The notes: generated by a model not told the origin, from the letters alone. 64,000 nucleotides of DNA from CAVYTF01 sp963771435 (GCA_963771435.1 CAVYTF010000018.1:123216-187215), one strand, 5' to 3'. Shown: positions 45,276 through 54,820, counted from the first letter of the stretch. Program-made: numbers and translations.

Positions 45276-46271
45276 TTACACCACAAGGTTCGGCAATTTT
45301 TTAATGTAACGCATCCAGCTTAAAAGATTTAACGGTTTCTCCATATCCACTATCATGTCTTTGCGATCCAGTTTCCACCAGTCGATCGCATGGCCCGTTT
45401 TCTTTTGCAGCTTAATGAATTGGTCAAGTGCAACAACGCTTCTCGCATTAATAGTATTCATCACAATGCAAAACTCCTTTTTGTCTTTTTCGGCATAAGG
45501 CAATGCCATTATCTTCTGATTCTGCAAACGAACCCTTTCCATAAACCCTTTCTTAAATATAACATAGTCTTCGCAGGTGTTTATCAGCGTATAAATATTG
45601 TCCCGCACATCCTTATACAGGTCAAAAATATCATTCCCAAGCTGGTACAGGCTACCAACCATAAACAAAACATCCAGCATTTGTTCATCCGCAATTTCGT
45701 CTAAGCACTGATGATAAATGATCACACTTACCGCTCCTTTAGTATAAGTGATGCGTTCCATTTCCTCTCTTGAAATAGTCCTTTTTGTTTGTTTAATGGT
45801 CTCGATCTGTATATCCAAAACATTTTTAGACGCCAGTAAATAAGCCGCCTTAAAAGGTACGTTTGCCAGTTCGTAGGTCTGTATCTCCTTCGCCACTTTC
45901 GATAAAAACGTAGTAGCCTCATAAGTCTCCGGGTAAAAAGTTATTTCCCTTATATGGTCACTATCAAGCTTATCAATATCAAACAGATCATCCCCCACGG
46001 GGGTCAATATCCCGAACAATGAAGCTCGTTTTCTTTCATCAGCACTTAGCTTCTTTCCATGCAGTCTTTTATAACTGCTGCACAAAAAAGAAGTGATGAA
46101 TAACCCGTAATACTTAAGGATCTTACCCCGCTGTTCAGGCTTAAATACACCCCCATATTTTGCCTCTAATTCATCCAGGTAAGGCGTCAGGAAGCTTTTA
46201 TTGAACCGTCTTTGTGTTTTAATTTCCTTATAAACTTTTCCTGCAACGCTCATGTAAGTAAATAACCCCAT
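45276..46271 (-). CDS. Putative class I isoprenoid/terpene synthase-fold protein
   Basis: A 331-residue all-helical soluble protein with no signal peptide. Numbering from the ATG at 46271, DDLFD lies at 94-98 and NDIFDLYKD at 213-221. These match the two metal-binding motifs of class I terpene synthases: Asp-rich DDxxD and the NSE triad NDxxSxxxE with Asp in place of Ser and Glu. The spacing of about 120 residues is normal, and an RY pair stands near the C-terminus (LLSWMRYIKK). No prenyltransferase is adjacent. The product, if any, is unknown. A TTG at 46277 could add two residues; TATGTTTG lies just upstream. Confidence 0.6.
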   Translation of the reverse strand: MGLFTYMSVAGKVYKEIKTQRRFNKSFLTPYLDELEAKYGGVFKPEQRGKILKYYGLFITSFLCSSYKRLHGKKLSADERKRASLFGILTPVGDDLFDIDKLDSDHIREITFYPETYEATTFLSKVAKEIQTYELANVPFKAAYLLASKNVLDIQIETIKQTKRTISREEMERITYTKGAVSVIIYHQCLDEIADEQMLDVLFMVGSLYQLGNDIFDLYKDVRDNIYTLINTCEDYVIFKKGFMERVRLQNQKIMALPYAEKDKKEFCIVMNTINARSVVALDQFIKLQKKTGHAIDWWKLDRKDMIVDMEKPLNLLSWMRYIKKLPNLVV

Positions 46272-46287
46272 TCTCAAAGCCTTTGGT

Positions 46288-46295
46288 CAAACATA
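46288..46295 (-). promoter_or_regulatory. -7 element TATGTTTG
   Basis: Minus-strand TATGTTTG ends 17 bp before the ATG at 46271 of the terpene-synthase-like gene, implying a leader of only about 10 nt. Confidence 0.5.
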
Positions 46296-46731
46296 CATAA
46301 AATTCCATCTCAGGCACGGCATTTTACATTTTTGTTTATTATTAATAACACAATAGGATACAGAGCATTCTTTCATTCCCAAAGGAGTGACTTCCGATGC
46401 CTTCAGAATGGCTTCCAACACCTTTTACCAGGATTCTCAAGATTAATAAGAAGATCTGAAACAATATTTTATACAAAAAACCCCGTTGAATTAACAACAG
46501 GGTTGGTGTTTATCCATAGGCTATCAAAAACCCCGGTCTTCTGGATGCCTTTCAATAAATAAATATTATGCCATTTTAAAATATAAAGATGGGTCATAGC
46601 CCTATGGCAGTGGTTTAATGTCTTATTGAGTATATTATTATACAAGAATTTACTTCCGGCGCTAAATATTTAACTTATTTAGAAAAAGTAAACAATGGTA
46701 TGAATATAGAAGTCTTTCCTAAGATTCTCTC
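46296..46731. other. 436-bp intergenic region
   Basis: Divergent spacer. Contains an AACCCCGTTG/CAACAGGGTT hairpin near 46478-46507 without a long U-run, so a terminator call is weak. Nothing else recognised. Confidence 0.4.
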
Positions 46732-47463
46732 ATGGATAAAAACATTCATATCGGCACATCCGGATGGAGCTATAAGGACTGGAAAGGCTTGTTCTACCCT
46801 AATGAATTAAAGACAACAGATTGGCTTCCTTATTATGCAAAAACGTTTAATAACACAGAGCTCAATATGAGCTTTTATCATTTACCCAAAAAACAAACTA
46901 CTGAAAAATGGGCGGCTGTAACACCGGATGATTTTCTTTTCTGTGTAAAAATGAGCCGTTTTATCACTCATCTAAAGAAGTTGCACGAACCGGAAGAAAC
47001 GCTTGAAAAGTTCTTTGATGTATTTGAACCAATGAAAAAGAAAATGGGGCCCGTTTTAATACAACTACCACCCTCTCTAAAGTTTGATCATGATCTTACA
47101 GAGCATTTTTATAAGGCATTAAAACAATACAAGGGTTATGAGTTCGCCATGGAAGTAAGGCATGATACCTGGCTGCAGCAAGACAGCCTTTCTTTAATGT
47201 CAAACTATGAAATAGCATTTGTTATTTCTCAATCAGGCAAGGGCTTCCCTTACGCTGAGCATGTAACGGCTAAAAACATTTACGTACGGTTTCATGGCCC
47301 GAAAGAACTTTATGCATCCTCTTACACAGATGAAACGCTTATGTATTTTGCAGGTCTTTTTAAGAAATGGCATAAAGAAAAACATACCATTTGGGCTTTC
47401 TTCAACAACGATTATTTTGGCCATGCCATAAATAATGCGCTTACCCTTCAGAAATTCCTGTGA
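46732..47463 (+). CDS. DUF72 family protein
   Basis: A 243-residue protein with the TIM-barrel DUF72 (YecE-like) marks: IGTSGWSYKDWKGLFYP near 6-22, FNNTELNMSFYHLP near 39-52, LIQLPPSLKFD near 105 and YVRFHGPKELYAS near 183-195, ending with a YFNND-type motif (AFFNNDYFGHAINNAL). Biochemical function is not established for the family. It appears to be monocistronic. Confidence 0.9.
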   Translation: MDKNIHIGTSGWSYKDWKGLFYPNELKTTDWLPYYAKTFNNTELNMSFYHLPKKQTTEKWAAVTPDDFLFCVKMSRFITHLKKLHEPEETLEKFFDVFEPMKKKMGPVLIQLPPSLKFDHDLTEHFYKALKQYKGYEFAMEVRHDTWLQQDSLSLMSNYEIAFVISQSGKGFPYAEHVTAKNIYVRFHGPKELYASSYTDETLMYFAGLFKKWHKEKHTIWAFFNNDYFGHAINNALTLQKFL

Positions 47464-47637
47464 CTTTTTAGTTTGTTTTATTATCCTTCAAAGCGCTGGG
47501 AAATACTTCATGAAAAAGCATTGTCAAAAGGCTGGTTAACCCCTGTAGAAGATAAAGCAAGCAAAGTTTCCCACCTTACAGCCTGTCAATGCCCAATTAA
47601 CTCGTGCTTTCGCTCTCCCGATCCCCTATGAAACAAT

Positions 47638-47645
47638 TATATTTG
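47638..47645 (+). promoter_or_regulatory. -7 element TATATTTG
   Basis: TATATTTG lies 27 bp upstream of the TPR membrane protein ATG. Confidence 0.45.
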
Positions 47646-47672
47646 TTGGTGAAATAACAGATCAGACCCAGC

Positions 47673-49082
47673 ATGAAAAAACTCTTAATTGCCCTATTGC
47701 TCTTCTCCATAGCCTTCAGCAGCCATGCGCAAAACCCTTACGTGGACAGTCTAAAAACTGTTTTAGCACAAACAACTGACCCAACAGAACAGTTCAGCCT
47801 GCTTGTAAAAATTGGTGAAGATGTTTTCCACGGTAGCAGCAATTTTGACTCTCTCACCTGCATTCGCCTGCACCAGATCGCAGAACAGTTGAACAACGAC
47901 TCACTCCTCGCCATCAGCTACAACTGGATAGGTAATTATTTCCGCTCAAACAAAGGCGATAATACCACAGCGTTGGCATACTTTTTTAAAGGCATTCCGC
48001 TGGCAGAAAAAGCAAAAGACAAGCGCAGGCTCAGTTCTTTATATTTTGATATTGCTCTGGCATACTTAAATTTGTATAACCCCTCCGATGCCATAAAATA
48101 CATTCGCAAAGGCGGAGCTAATTTGCCCGATACCTCATCGCCAATGCATGATTTCATGGCAAAGCAGTACCAGATGTTCATGGCAACCTATTTTCTCTTG
48201 AAGGAACGACCCGATTCAGCACTACATTTTGTACAGGCCTTAAATGAAGCGAACCTTCGGCAAAAAAATATTCTGTTTGAAGCAATGGCGCAAAGCCAGT
48301 TTGGGGGAGTATATGACCAGTTAGGGGATAAGCAGCTTGCTGAAATTTATTATCAAAAAGCAAACATCCTTGCTGATTCAAGCCATTATTACGATGTGCT
48401 GTTTTCAGTAAAGAAAAGCTACATAAACTTCCTGCTCCACAACAGTAAAATACCGCAGGCTGCAGAAGAGTCACGTAAATTATTTAAGCTCGGTTCCCAA
48501 ATAACCAACAACGACATGAAATATGCAGCAGCCGGTTTTTTAAGACAGGTCTATGATACCCTCCACCACCCTGACAGCGCCTATTATTATGCACGGATGG
48601 AATTAGCCTTAAGCGATACCGTTTTCAACCAGGATAACATCAACAAAATAGATGCATTAGCTTTCAATGAGCGGTTACGCGTCATTGATGAGGATGCAAA
48701 AAATGCAGCACAGCAGCAACAGCGCAAACAAAACATCCAGTTTGCATTGATAGCCCTCGGCATTGTATCATTTATACTGGTCTTTTTATTATTCAGCCGA
48801 ACCGTAATAGCAAATACAAAGGTCATCGAATATTTGGGAGTATTGGCCTTATTAATTGTTTTTGAGTTCCTCAATTTATTGATACATCCCTTTGTGGAAA
48901 GAATTACAAACCATTCCACCATCCTCATGTTACTCGTTTTAGTTTGCATCGGCGCATTACTCGTCCCATTGCACCATCGCCTGGAAAAATGGTCAACAGC
49001 AATATTAGTTGAAAAGAACAAAGCCATCAGGCTCGCCGCAGCCAAGAAAACCATTGAGCAATTGGAAGGGGATAAGAGTTAA
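47673..49082 (+). CDS. Exported TPR protein with C-terminal membrane helices
   Basis: A 469-residue protein: signal peptide (LLIALLLFSIAFSSHAQ), then about six helical repeats of TPR type (e.g. ALAYFFKGIPLAEKAKDKRRLSSLYFDIALAY; DKQLAEIYYQKANILADS), a coiled segment (DEDAKNAAQQQQRKQN), and three membrane helices at about 360-380, 392-412 and 420-440, then a cytosolic tail of 30 residues. It looks like the sensor half of Bacteroidota TPR histidine kinases or LuxR-type regulators, but the kinase or DNA-binding output domain is absent. Function unknown. Confidence 0.72.
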   Translation: MKKLLIALLLFSIAFSSHAQNPYVDSLKTVLAQTTDPTEQFSLLVKIGEDVFHGSSNFDSLTCIRLHQIAEQLNNDSLLAISYNWIGNYFRSNKGDNTTALAYFFKGIPLAEKAKDKRRLSSLYFDIALAYLNLYNPSDAIKYIRKGGANLPDTSSPMHDFMAKQYQMFMATYFLLKERPDSALHFVQALNEANLRQKNILFEAMAQSQFGGVYDQLGDKQLAEIYYQKANILADSSHYYDVLFSVKKSYINFLLHNSKIPQAAEESRKLFKLGSQITNNDMKYAAAGFLRQVYDTLHHPDSAYYYARMELALSDTVFNQDNINKIDALAFNERLRVIDEDAKNAAQQQQRKQNIQFALIALGIVSFILVFLLFSRTVIANTKVIEYLGVLALLIVFEFLNLLIHPFVERITNHSTILMLLVLVCIGALLVPLHHRLEKWSTAILVEKNKAIRLAAAKKTIEQLEGDKS

Positions 49083-49198
49083 AATATTGGTATTCCCGGC
49101 AACAACGGTCTTTTAAATGCGTTGTCATACTCATAAACTTTGTAATAGCATAAAGCCTGGAACCGGTAAAATATATATTAAAAAATGTAAGCATCTAC

Positions 49199-49828
49199 AT
49201 GCTGCTTTGCATAGCCACTTTTTTAATGTTAAGAGGCATTGTTCGCTATTACCCCATGCAGGATAATGTTGGCTTCCTCCGTTTCAAACAGGATTATATA
49301 CACATCCTACCCTGGAAAATAGCTTTTTACACGCATGTATTCTCCATCATTTTTGCATTGCTCGCAGGCTTCACCCAATTCTCAGGTTATATACTTCGAA
49401 AGCATAGAAATATCCACCGTTTAATGGGCAGGATATATGTGTATGATGTTTTGTTTATAAACTTTCCCGCAGCAATGATAATGGCAGTCTATGCCAACGG
49501 GCTCCTGCCAACCAAAACCGCATTTGTCATTTTAGATTGCCTTTGGTTTTGGTTTACTTATAAAGCCATAACAGCAATAAAGAACAGAAATGTTATCGCG
49601 CATAAACAATTTATGATAAGAAGTTATGCTCTCACCCTGTCTGCCGTAATGCTTAGAACATGGAAGATAATCATTTTCGCATTTGTACATATTGACCCCC
49701 TGCCCTTGTATATGATTGATGCATGGATGGGTTTTGTGCCCAATTTATTATTTGCCGAATGGCTCATCTCAATAACACCAAAAAGGAAAATAACGCAAAG
49801 CCTATCTTTCAAAAGGAAAACTCATTAG
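49199..49828 (+). CDS. DUF2306 membrane protein
   Basis: A 209-residue protein with about six helices. DUF2306 features are FLRFKQDYIHILPWKIAFYTHVFSIIFALLAGFTQF, RKHRNIHRLMGRIYVYDVL near 72-90 and HKQFMIRSYALTLSAVMLR near 140-158, with conserved His and Arg in the loops. Family function is unknown. The 3' end overlaps the small gene on the other strand. Confidence 0.82.
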   Translation: MLLCIATFLMLRGIVRYYPMQDNVGFLRFKQDYIHILPWKIAFYTHVFSIIFALLAGFTQFSGYILRKHRNIHRLMGRIYVYDVLFINFPAAMIMAVYANGLLPTKTAFVILDCLWFWFTYKAITAIKNRNVIAHKQFMIRSYALTLSAVMLRTWKIIIFAFVHIDPLPLYMIDAWMGFVPNLLFAEWLISITPKRKITQSLSFKRKTH

Positions 49829-50014
49829 TAAAATAATATATATACCTACTGTTATTAAAAGAAAGCAGCCCATAGCGGTCAAAATGGTAAAAAGCAGCGC
49901 ATTTTTATTTTCCGATTTCACCAACGAACGGTGTAACCTTGCAGCAATAAAATAAGAAGCACCGCCGGCAACGATAAGAATAAGAGGTATTACAAAAAAA
50001 ACTATCATTTCCAT
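49802..50014 (-). CDS. Small two-helix membrane protein
   Basis: A 70-residue protein with helices at 4-24 (VFFVIPLILIVAGGASYFIAA) and 42-65. No family is recognised. It is convergent with DUF2306 and overlaps it by 27 bp. Real but low-information. Confidence 0.45.
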   Translation of the reverse strand: MEMIVFFVIPLILIVAGGASYFIAARLHRSLVKSENKNALLFTILTAMGCFLLITVGIYIILLMSFPFER

Positions 50015-50444
50015 ATTTTTTGGGGGTTATATAAAAGTAATTGTTTATTAATGTAAAGGCTGATTCTTTATGGAACTATTAAAGCGGTAAGGTAATACTT
50101 TTTAAAACCAAGCAAACTAATACGGGTAAATAAACTATACCTTTAAACTTGTAGAACTTAGCACTTAATAGAAATAGTCTGGTCCAGGCCACAAACTCCC
50201 TGGAAACGATATGGATAATACATTTTCTTCTTGCTCCTGCTCCATTTTGAATGCTGAAATTGCTTACCGCTGCCCCTCTATAATTTAAAACGGTTTGATT
50301 TTTGGTTTATAGCATGAAAGTTTATTTACCCCGCTGATTTTGATCTATCATTGCAGGAACAATAATGGGATTGTTTATTAAACAAATGCCAGCTAACCTG
50401 TGGGAAGGATAAACGCTAACTAAAAATAATATAAAACAATTTGA
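50015..50444. other. 430-bp intergenic region
   Basis: Divergent spacer between the small membrane gene and the TfoX-like gene. No repeat array, strong hairpin or consensus promoter was found. Confidence 0.4.
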
Positions 50445-50786
50445 ATGGCTTATAATGAAAAGCTCACCCAAAGAGTAAGGGAAGCGCTGAAGGATGTTCC
50501 TGATATAGAAGAAAAAAGAATGTTTCGCGGAATAACTTTCATGGTTGATGGAAAAATGTGCATCAGTGTGGGCGATGACGAAATAATGTGCCGCATAGAC
50601 CCCGAACTCCATGAGGCGTCTGTTGCCAAAAGAGGCTGCCGCACGGTTGAAATGAGAGGCAGGGCTTACCGTGGCTATGTTTACGTTAAAGAGGATACGA
50701 TAGAAGCCGCCAAAGACTTTAACCACTGGATCGCATTGGCGCTTGACTTTAACAAGCGCGCCAAAGCAGCTAAGAAAAAGAAATAA
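50445..50786 (+). CDS. TfoX/Sxy N-terminal domain protein
   Basis: A 113-residue protein: AYNEKLTQRVREALKDVPDIEEKRMFRGITFMVDGKMCISV matches the TfoX N-terminal domain, with the conserved MFGG-like MFRG and DxxMxRxDPE. The tail is Lys-rich. In gamma-proteobacteria TfoX regulates competence; these stand-alone domains in Bacteroidota have no known role. Confidence 0.85.
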   Translation: MAYNEKLTQRVREALKDVPDIEEKRMFRGITFMVDGKMCISVGDDEIMCRIDPELHEASVAKRGCRTVEMRGRAYRGYVYVKEDTIEAAKDFNHWIALALDFNKRAKAAKKKK

Positions 50787-50809
50787 AAAGGGCTTTGTTC
50801 TTAAGCCAA

Positions 50810-50943
50810 CTATTCCTCAACAACCATTTTTATTGCCCCCTGCATGTTCGGCATCGTGCCTTTATACTGCACGATATAAGTTCCTGCCGGTAACGAATTA
50901 TGGGCGATAGGATAAACATTGTCGCCGCTGCTTATCTCCACTC
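50810..50943 (-). pseudogene. Remnant of a T9SS-type C-terminal domain
   Basis: In minus-strand frame, about 40 codons (GDNVYPIAHNSLPAGTYIVQYKG..) end in TAG at 50810-50812. LPAGTYIVQ followed by a short strand and stop is the pattern of a type A sorting domain or similar beta end. A TGA lies in frame immediately upstream, so only the 3' end of a gene is left. Confidence 0.5.
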
Positions 50944-51024
50944 CTCAGTTACAACTAAGTTTTTTTCTGCATCAAAATATAACTTTTAGCTTAATTCCGC
51001 CTTGGTTTGCCCCATTTTTAACCC

Positions 51025-51134
51025 ACTTATACCGTACTTATACTGAACTTATACTGTAGTTATACTGAACTTATACTGATATAGCTCCATATCAAAGTCA
51101 TGCCAAAGCCATGGTAAAGCCATTCCAGCGCCAC
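51025..51134. repeat. 11-bp tandem array (copy 4, diverged), 10 units
   Basis: 110 bp, ten 11-bp units: five of the ACTTATACTGA type, a transitional TATAGCTCCAT, then ATCAAAGTCAT, GCCAAAGCCAT, GGTAAAGCCAT and TCCAGCGCCAC. The two-part design of the 2029 and 52649 arrays is kept with different bases. Confidence 0.8.
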
Positions 51135-51198
51135 GTCTGCCTTGCTTGCAAATCTGGCGGAGCTGCAACATTGTTAAAGCGCCCCTTCCCCAAATAAA

Positions 51199-51230
51199 AT
51201 ACCGGTTTCGAAGTAAATCGAAACCGGTAT
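51199..51230. terminator. Hairpin terminator downstream of the YxWV gene
   Basis: ATACCGGTTTCGA/TCGAAACCGGTAT is a 13-bp perfect stem with a 6-nt loop, 46 bp beyond the stop of the gene at 51276-52385. The U-run is weak. Confidence 0.65.
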
Positions 51231-51275
51231 AAGATCAGGAAGCGATATAATGGATAATAATTGTGCTATTGAGTT

Positions 51276-52385
51276 CTACCTACGTGGTGGTTTTGGCTTT
51301 TCATTATTTTCAGGATGCTGTGCCTGTGCAGGTGCTGGATGTGTTGTCACTGTCGGCTTGGAAGGGGCTGTATGCGCCTGGGTTGCAGGAGGCTTCGGCG
51401 CACTATGTGCTGGAGCCGCTGCATGAACTGGTGTAGTATGCGCTGGCGGTGACGTATGCTGCACAGAAGGATGAGTTGTTGTTGCAGGATGAGTTGTTTG
51501 AGTATGTTCAGGCGTTGTTGTATGATGAACCGTTGGGTGCACCGTAGTAGCAGGATGTGTTGTTACAGCATGTTCCTGTGTTGTATGATTTACTGTCGGA
51601 TGCACCGTAGTTGCAGGATGTGCCGTTGTATGAACCGCCGGGGCAGCATGTTCAGCAGCTACTGTAACAGGCTTACCTTCCGCGCTATAATGCGTACCTT
51701 TAACGGTATTCATTGCGGCGTAGGCAGGCTTGCCATGGTTAACCGTATAGTGCAGGTTTTTGTCCTGAGCAGCAGTGTGTTCATGCGAAACCTGCAATGA
51801 AGTAGCTGCCACATGATGTTCATTCATAGCCACGCGCTCTTGCGCTGTGGGTTCTGCATGAATCCCTCCGCCACCATTATAGCTAACATGGGTATTATTT
51901 ATAACAGTATTATTAATAACCGTCCTGTCGACATAAGTATTGTGTATTACTGTAGTATTTACGTTTACTACTGCTGTGTTATAGCGGAAATGACCTCCCT
52001 GCCACATACCACCGCCAAAGCCTATGCCTCCATAACCAAAGCCATAATTAACACCGCCATAGAAACCTACATTAGGCCCCCAATAACCGTGATACCAGCC
52101 ATAACGACCATTATTAAAACCCCAATAACCGGGTGTCCATAAATAACCTACTGTTGGTGGCGCAATCCATACTCCGGGAACCCAATAATAACCATCATCG
52201 CCATAAGCCCAATAGCCAGGGGACCATAAATAACCATCATAGGGGCAGGCGGGCTGCTCATATACGGGTAATTCAGGAGGGGGAATTACTACGTCAAATG
52301 ATACTCCTACGTCTATTTGTGAATACGATCTCACACTGCAAAAAAGAGCGAGTGAGAAAATAATTGCTTTTGTAACTGATCTCAT
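51276..52385 (-). CDS. Exported YxWV/WxPGYW repeat protein with His/Thr-rich tail
   Basis: A 369-residue secreted protein: signal peptide (AIIFSLALFCSVRSYSQ), then at 50-110 three or four copies of a YLW.PGYW..... repeat (YXWGXW/YxWV class), a Gly/Tyr-rich region (GGVNYGFGYGGIGFGGG), an Asn/Val/Thr stretch (TVINNTVINNTHV), and a C-terminal 180 residues low in complexity, rich in His, Thr, Ala and Pro (HPATTVHPTV repeats). Such proteins are probably cell-surface or periplasmic; the His-rich tail might bind metal, but that is speculation. Confidence 0.75.
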   Translation of the reverse strand: MRSVTKAIIFSLALFCSVRSYSQIDVGVSFDVVIPPPELPVYEQPACPYDGYLWSPGYWAYGDDGYYWVPGVWIAPPTVGYLWTPGYWGFNNGRYGWYHGYWGPNVGFYGGVNYGFGYGGIGFGGGMWQGGHFRYNTAVVNVNTTVIHNTYVDRTVINNTVINNTHVSYNGGGGIHAEPTAQERVAMNEHHVAATSLQVSHEHTAAQDKNLHYTVNHGKPAYAAMNTVKGTHYSAEGKPVTVAAEHAAPAVHTTAHPATTVHPTVNHTTQEHAVTTHPATTVHPTVHHTTTPEHTQTTHPATTTHPSVQHTSPPAHTTPVHAAAPAHSAPKPPATQAHTAPSKPTVTTHPAPAQAQHPENNEKPKPPRR

Positions 52386-52648
52386 ATTGTTTTTTTTAAT
52401 TAATGAAAGACATTTTTATAATGCGGCGCTGTTTGTGTTTAAAGCGTGTTATTTTAAAGGATTGTGGTCTGCCTTTGCATTTTCTCTGGTTGCTGTTAAG
52501 AAAACTATGCCAAAGGAAGGGTATCAGGGGGTAAAAACAAAACTTTAACAAGATAATCTTATAACCAATTAATGAAGTTTAGAAGGAATGATAAGCTGTT
52601 CTTTATGTCTTGAGAAGGAGTTGGCTGCGGGCCAAGAAGGGGGTTTAA

Positions 52649-52747
52649 CATGAGTTTGGATGGGCATTGAGTGGGCTTTGGGTGGGAGTAGGGTCTCTAT
52701 AAGGTCTCTATAAAGTCTCTATAAAGTCTCTATAAGGTTTCTATAAG
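52649..52747. repeat. 11-bp tandem array (copy 5), inverted relative to 2029
   Basis: On the minus strand nine 11-bp units: CTTATAGAAAC, four yTTATAGAGAC-type units, CCTACTCCCAC, CCAAAGCCCAC, TCAATGCCCAT and a last degenerate unit. Same length (99 bp) and order as 2029-2127. It lies in the 740-bp gap 52386-53123, where the only other item is the remnant at 52978. Confidence 0.85.
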
Positions 52748-52977
52748 GGGGTAATTTGTTGAGGTGAATTTGAAAAAGAGGCGGGGCTTTTGTGGAAAAA
52801 GAGGATAAAAATTAAAAGTACGTAAAATATATTAATTCAAGAAAAAATAGTTGTTGTTTTTTAAAACAATAATAAATGCCTGAGGGCTGGAAATAAAGAA
52901 CAAACTGTTAGCTACCTGGTAGTTACAAAAACCTTAGGTAAACAGAGAAAAAGAGGGTGACAAAAAGGTGGTTTTAC

Positions 52978-53036
52978 CTCACTCTCCTTTTAGAAAACGC
53001 TGCTTAAAGAGTTGGCCGTTGTTGAATGTTCAATGT
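52978..53036 (-). pseudogene. Fragment of a T9SS C-terminal domain
   Basis: CCTCACTC.CCTTTTA.AAAACGCTG.TTAAAGAGTTGGCCGTT resembles 53524-53580, the 3' end of the T9SS cargo gene. About 55 bp survive, ending like ..QLFNQRF..(K) before a stop. Confidence 0.5.
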
Positions 53037-53123
53037 AGTTATTTATAAGCATATAAGGAGGAATTGCTATGTTATAGGCTAAGTTTGTAAGCGATTTTAA
53101 CTGTGGTTATAAATAAACTATAA

Positions 53124-53498
53124 ATGAAAACGATAAAATTTACTGCATACTTATTTTATAGATATTATTCAAAACATATTGATTATTACGGCAAGTATGG
53201 ACATACTATTATGTCATTAGTAATATTACTGTTCTTGCATTTAATTCAACTGCTCCTGTTCATAAATAATAGCACAATTTTTTCTTATTTTTTGTCGCCT
53301 AATAAATTGGCTGATATTATAAATTTCGCCCTATTATTATCGCCTGGAATAATTCTATTTCTTGTATTCTTAAGGGAATCAGACCTTCAAACGATGTCAT
53401 ACGATGACGCACTGATAAAAAAAGGAAATATTTATTTGATAGCGTATATAATTTTATCTATGGCGTTGTTAGTATTCTTAATTTATTACAGAAAATAG
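53124..53498 (+). CDS. Hypothetical membrane protein
   Basis: A 124-residue protein with three hydrophobic segments (about 28-48, 63-83, 100-120) and a Tyr-rich N-terminus (YLFYRYYSKHIDYYGKYG). AT-rich compared with neighbours. No family recognised; it is convergent with the T9SS cargo gene. Confidence 0.55.
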   Translation: MKTIKFTAYLFYRYYSKHIDYYGKYGHTIMSLVILLFLHLIQLLLFINNSTIFSYFLSPNKLADIINFALLLSPGIILFLVFLRESDLQTMSYDDALIKKGNIYLIAYIILSMALLVFLIYYRK

Positions 53499-53527
53499 TG
53501 ACTAATACGGATGCTGCAAAGGTTCCC

Positions 53528-54784
53528 TCACTCCGCTTTTACAAAACGCTGGTTGAAGAGTTGGCCGTTGGTGGTTATTAGTTGTAGAATATATGCCCCA
53601 GCGGGAAGGGAGGAGACGTCTATGGTTTGGAAGTCCGTTAGGGGCGGAGAGGGTTTTTAGCCTTCTGCCTGAAAAGTCGTAGAGGAGGAGGGTGCTTGTT
53701 GTTGGTGAGCCGCTGTTTATTTGTACCTGCAGGTTGTTTTGTACCGGGTTTTGAAGGATGGTTAGTGCGGATGGTTGCTGCATTTTTACCAAAAGAATGT
53801 TTGAAAAGGTTGCGTTGCCGTTGAGGTCGAGTTCTTTGAGGTAGTAGAGAGTTGACAGATGGGAGTTGACAAATGACAGATCATCCGTAAAAGAATAGGT
53901 TTTTGTGGTGCTGTGTTGCCTGCGGCGGGTTGTTTGCCGATGGTGGTGAAGTTTGTGCCGTCCGTGCTTCTTTCTATTAGGAAATAGTTGCTGTTTATTT
54001 CAGTTGCCGTTTGCCATTGGAGGTTTACGGTTTTGTTGAGAGGGGTGGCGGAGAAGTTGAGGAGATGGATAGGGAAAATGGTTGGAAATGATAGAGAGGC
54101 AGCGCCAAAACTACCTATTGGATTTATTGATTCACAAATTTGTTGATATGTTCCATCTGTCTGAGATATTCTATCTATATTATCAGGACCTCCGAAACCA
54201 ATAATACTGTCTTTACCATTCAAAGAAACAGTTGCGAGTCCATACATCGCTGGTAATGGATTATTAATATTATTTACAGGTGTTGAACTGAGAATTTCAT
54301 TGTAAGTATCATTAAGGATAATTTTAATAAGTTGACCATTTGTCGCATTCATATAGAGATTATTGTCCAACCAAGTCAAGTCACCATATGCTTCATATCC
54401 AATAATACCAATTTTATAGTTTTGTGCAGTGGAAACACTTATTCCATAAAGAGTATCATTGTATTCACCTAATAATATAGAATCATCCAGCGCAACTAAA
54501 GATGCGCTATATGTCCCTCCGCCTCCACCAAATCCTATGAAAGTAGTAGATGAATTTGTAGTATCAATCTCATATAAAGCATCACCATTAACTCCCCAAA
54601 ATCTTCCGTCAGGAGTAAAAGCAATATCAATAAATATTTGCTGAGTTTTGCCAACGAGACGAGAAGTACAATTGTTTAAATCTAAAGAGTAAAGACCACC
54701 ACTACCATCACATACAAAAACTGGTTGTTGAGAAAGTCCATGAAAGCAAATAAGAATGAGAAGTGCTACTATAGATTGTTTCAT
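53528..54784 (-). CDS. T9SS type A sorting-domain secreted protein, two frameshifts
   Basis: From 54784: signal peptide (IVALLILICFHGLSQQ) and a beta-propeller-like domain (PVFVCDGSGGLYSLDLNN.., DIAFTPDGRFWGVNGDALYEID..), then LQWQTATEINSNYFLIERSTDGTNFTTIG, a fibronectin-type module common in T9SS cargo. Frameshifts at about 53915 and 53630 must be corrected to reach NPVQNNLQVQINS, the type A sorting domain ending SLPAGAYILQL.. and FNQRFVKAE. About 418 residues. The domain directs export through the type IX system and surface anchoring. A stretch of ACAGATGG/TTGACA words lies near 53850-53885. Confidence 0.78.
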
Positions 54785-54812
54785 GTTTGGTAGTTAAAAT
54801 AAGAAGCCATAA

Positions 54813-54820
54813 CAAAAGTA
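54813..54820 (-). promoter_or_regulatory. -7 element TACTTTTG
   Basis: Minus-strand TACTTTTG is 29 bp upstream of the T9SS cargo ATG. Confidence 0.4.

Noticed and set aside
46332..46562. 76-codon frame in the intergenic region before DUF72
   Set aside because: No domain, poor start context, and composition like non-coding DNA.
50322..50726. 134-codon minus-strand frame overlapping the TfoX-like gene
   Set aside because: Shadow of the plus-strand gene, which matches the TfoX domain.
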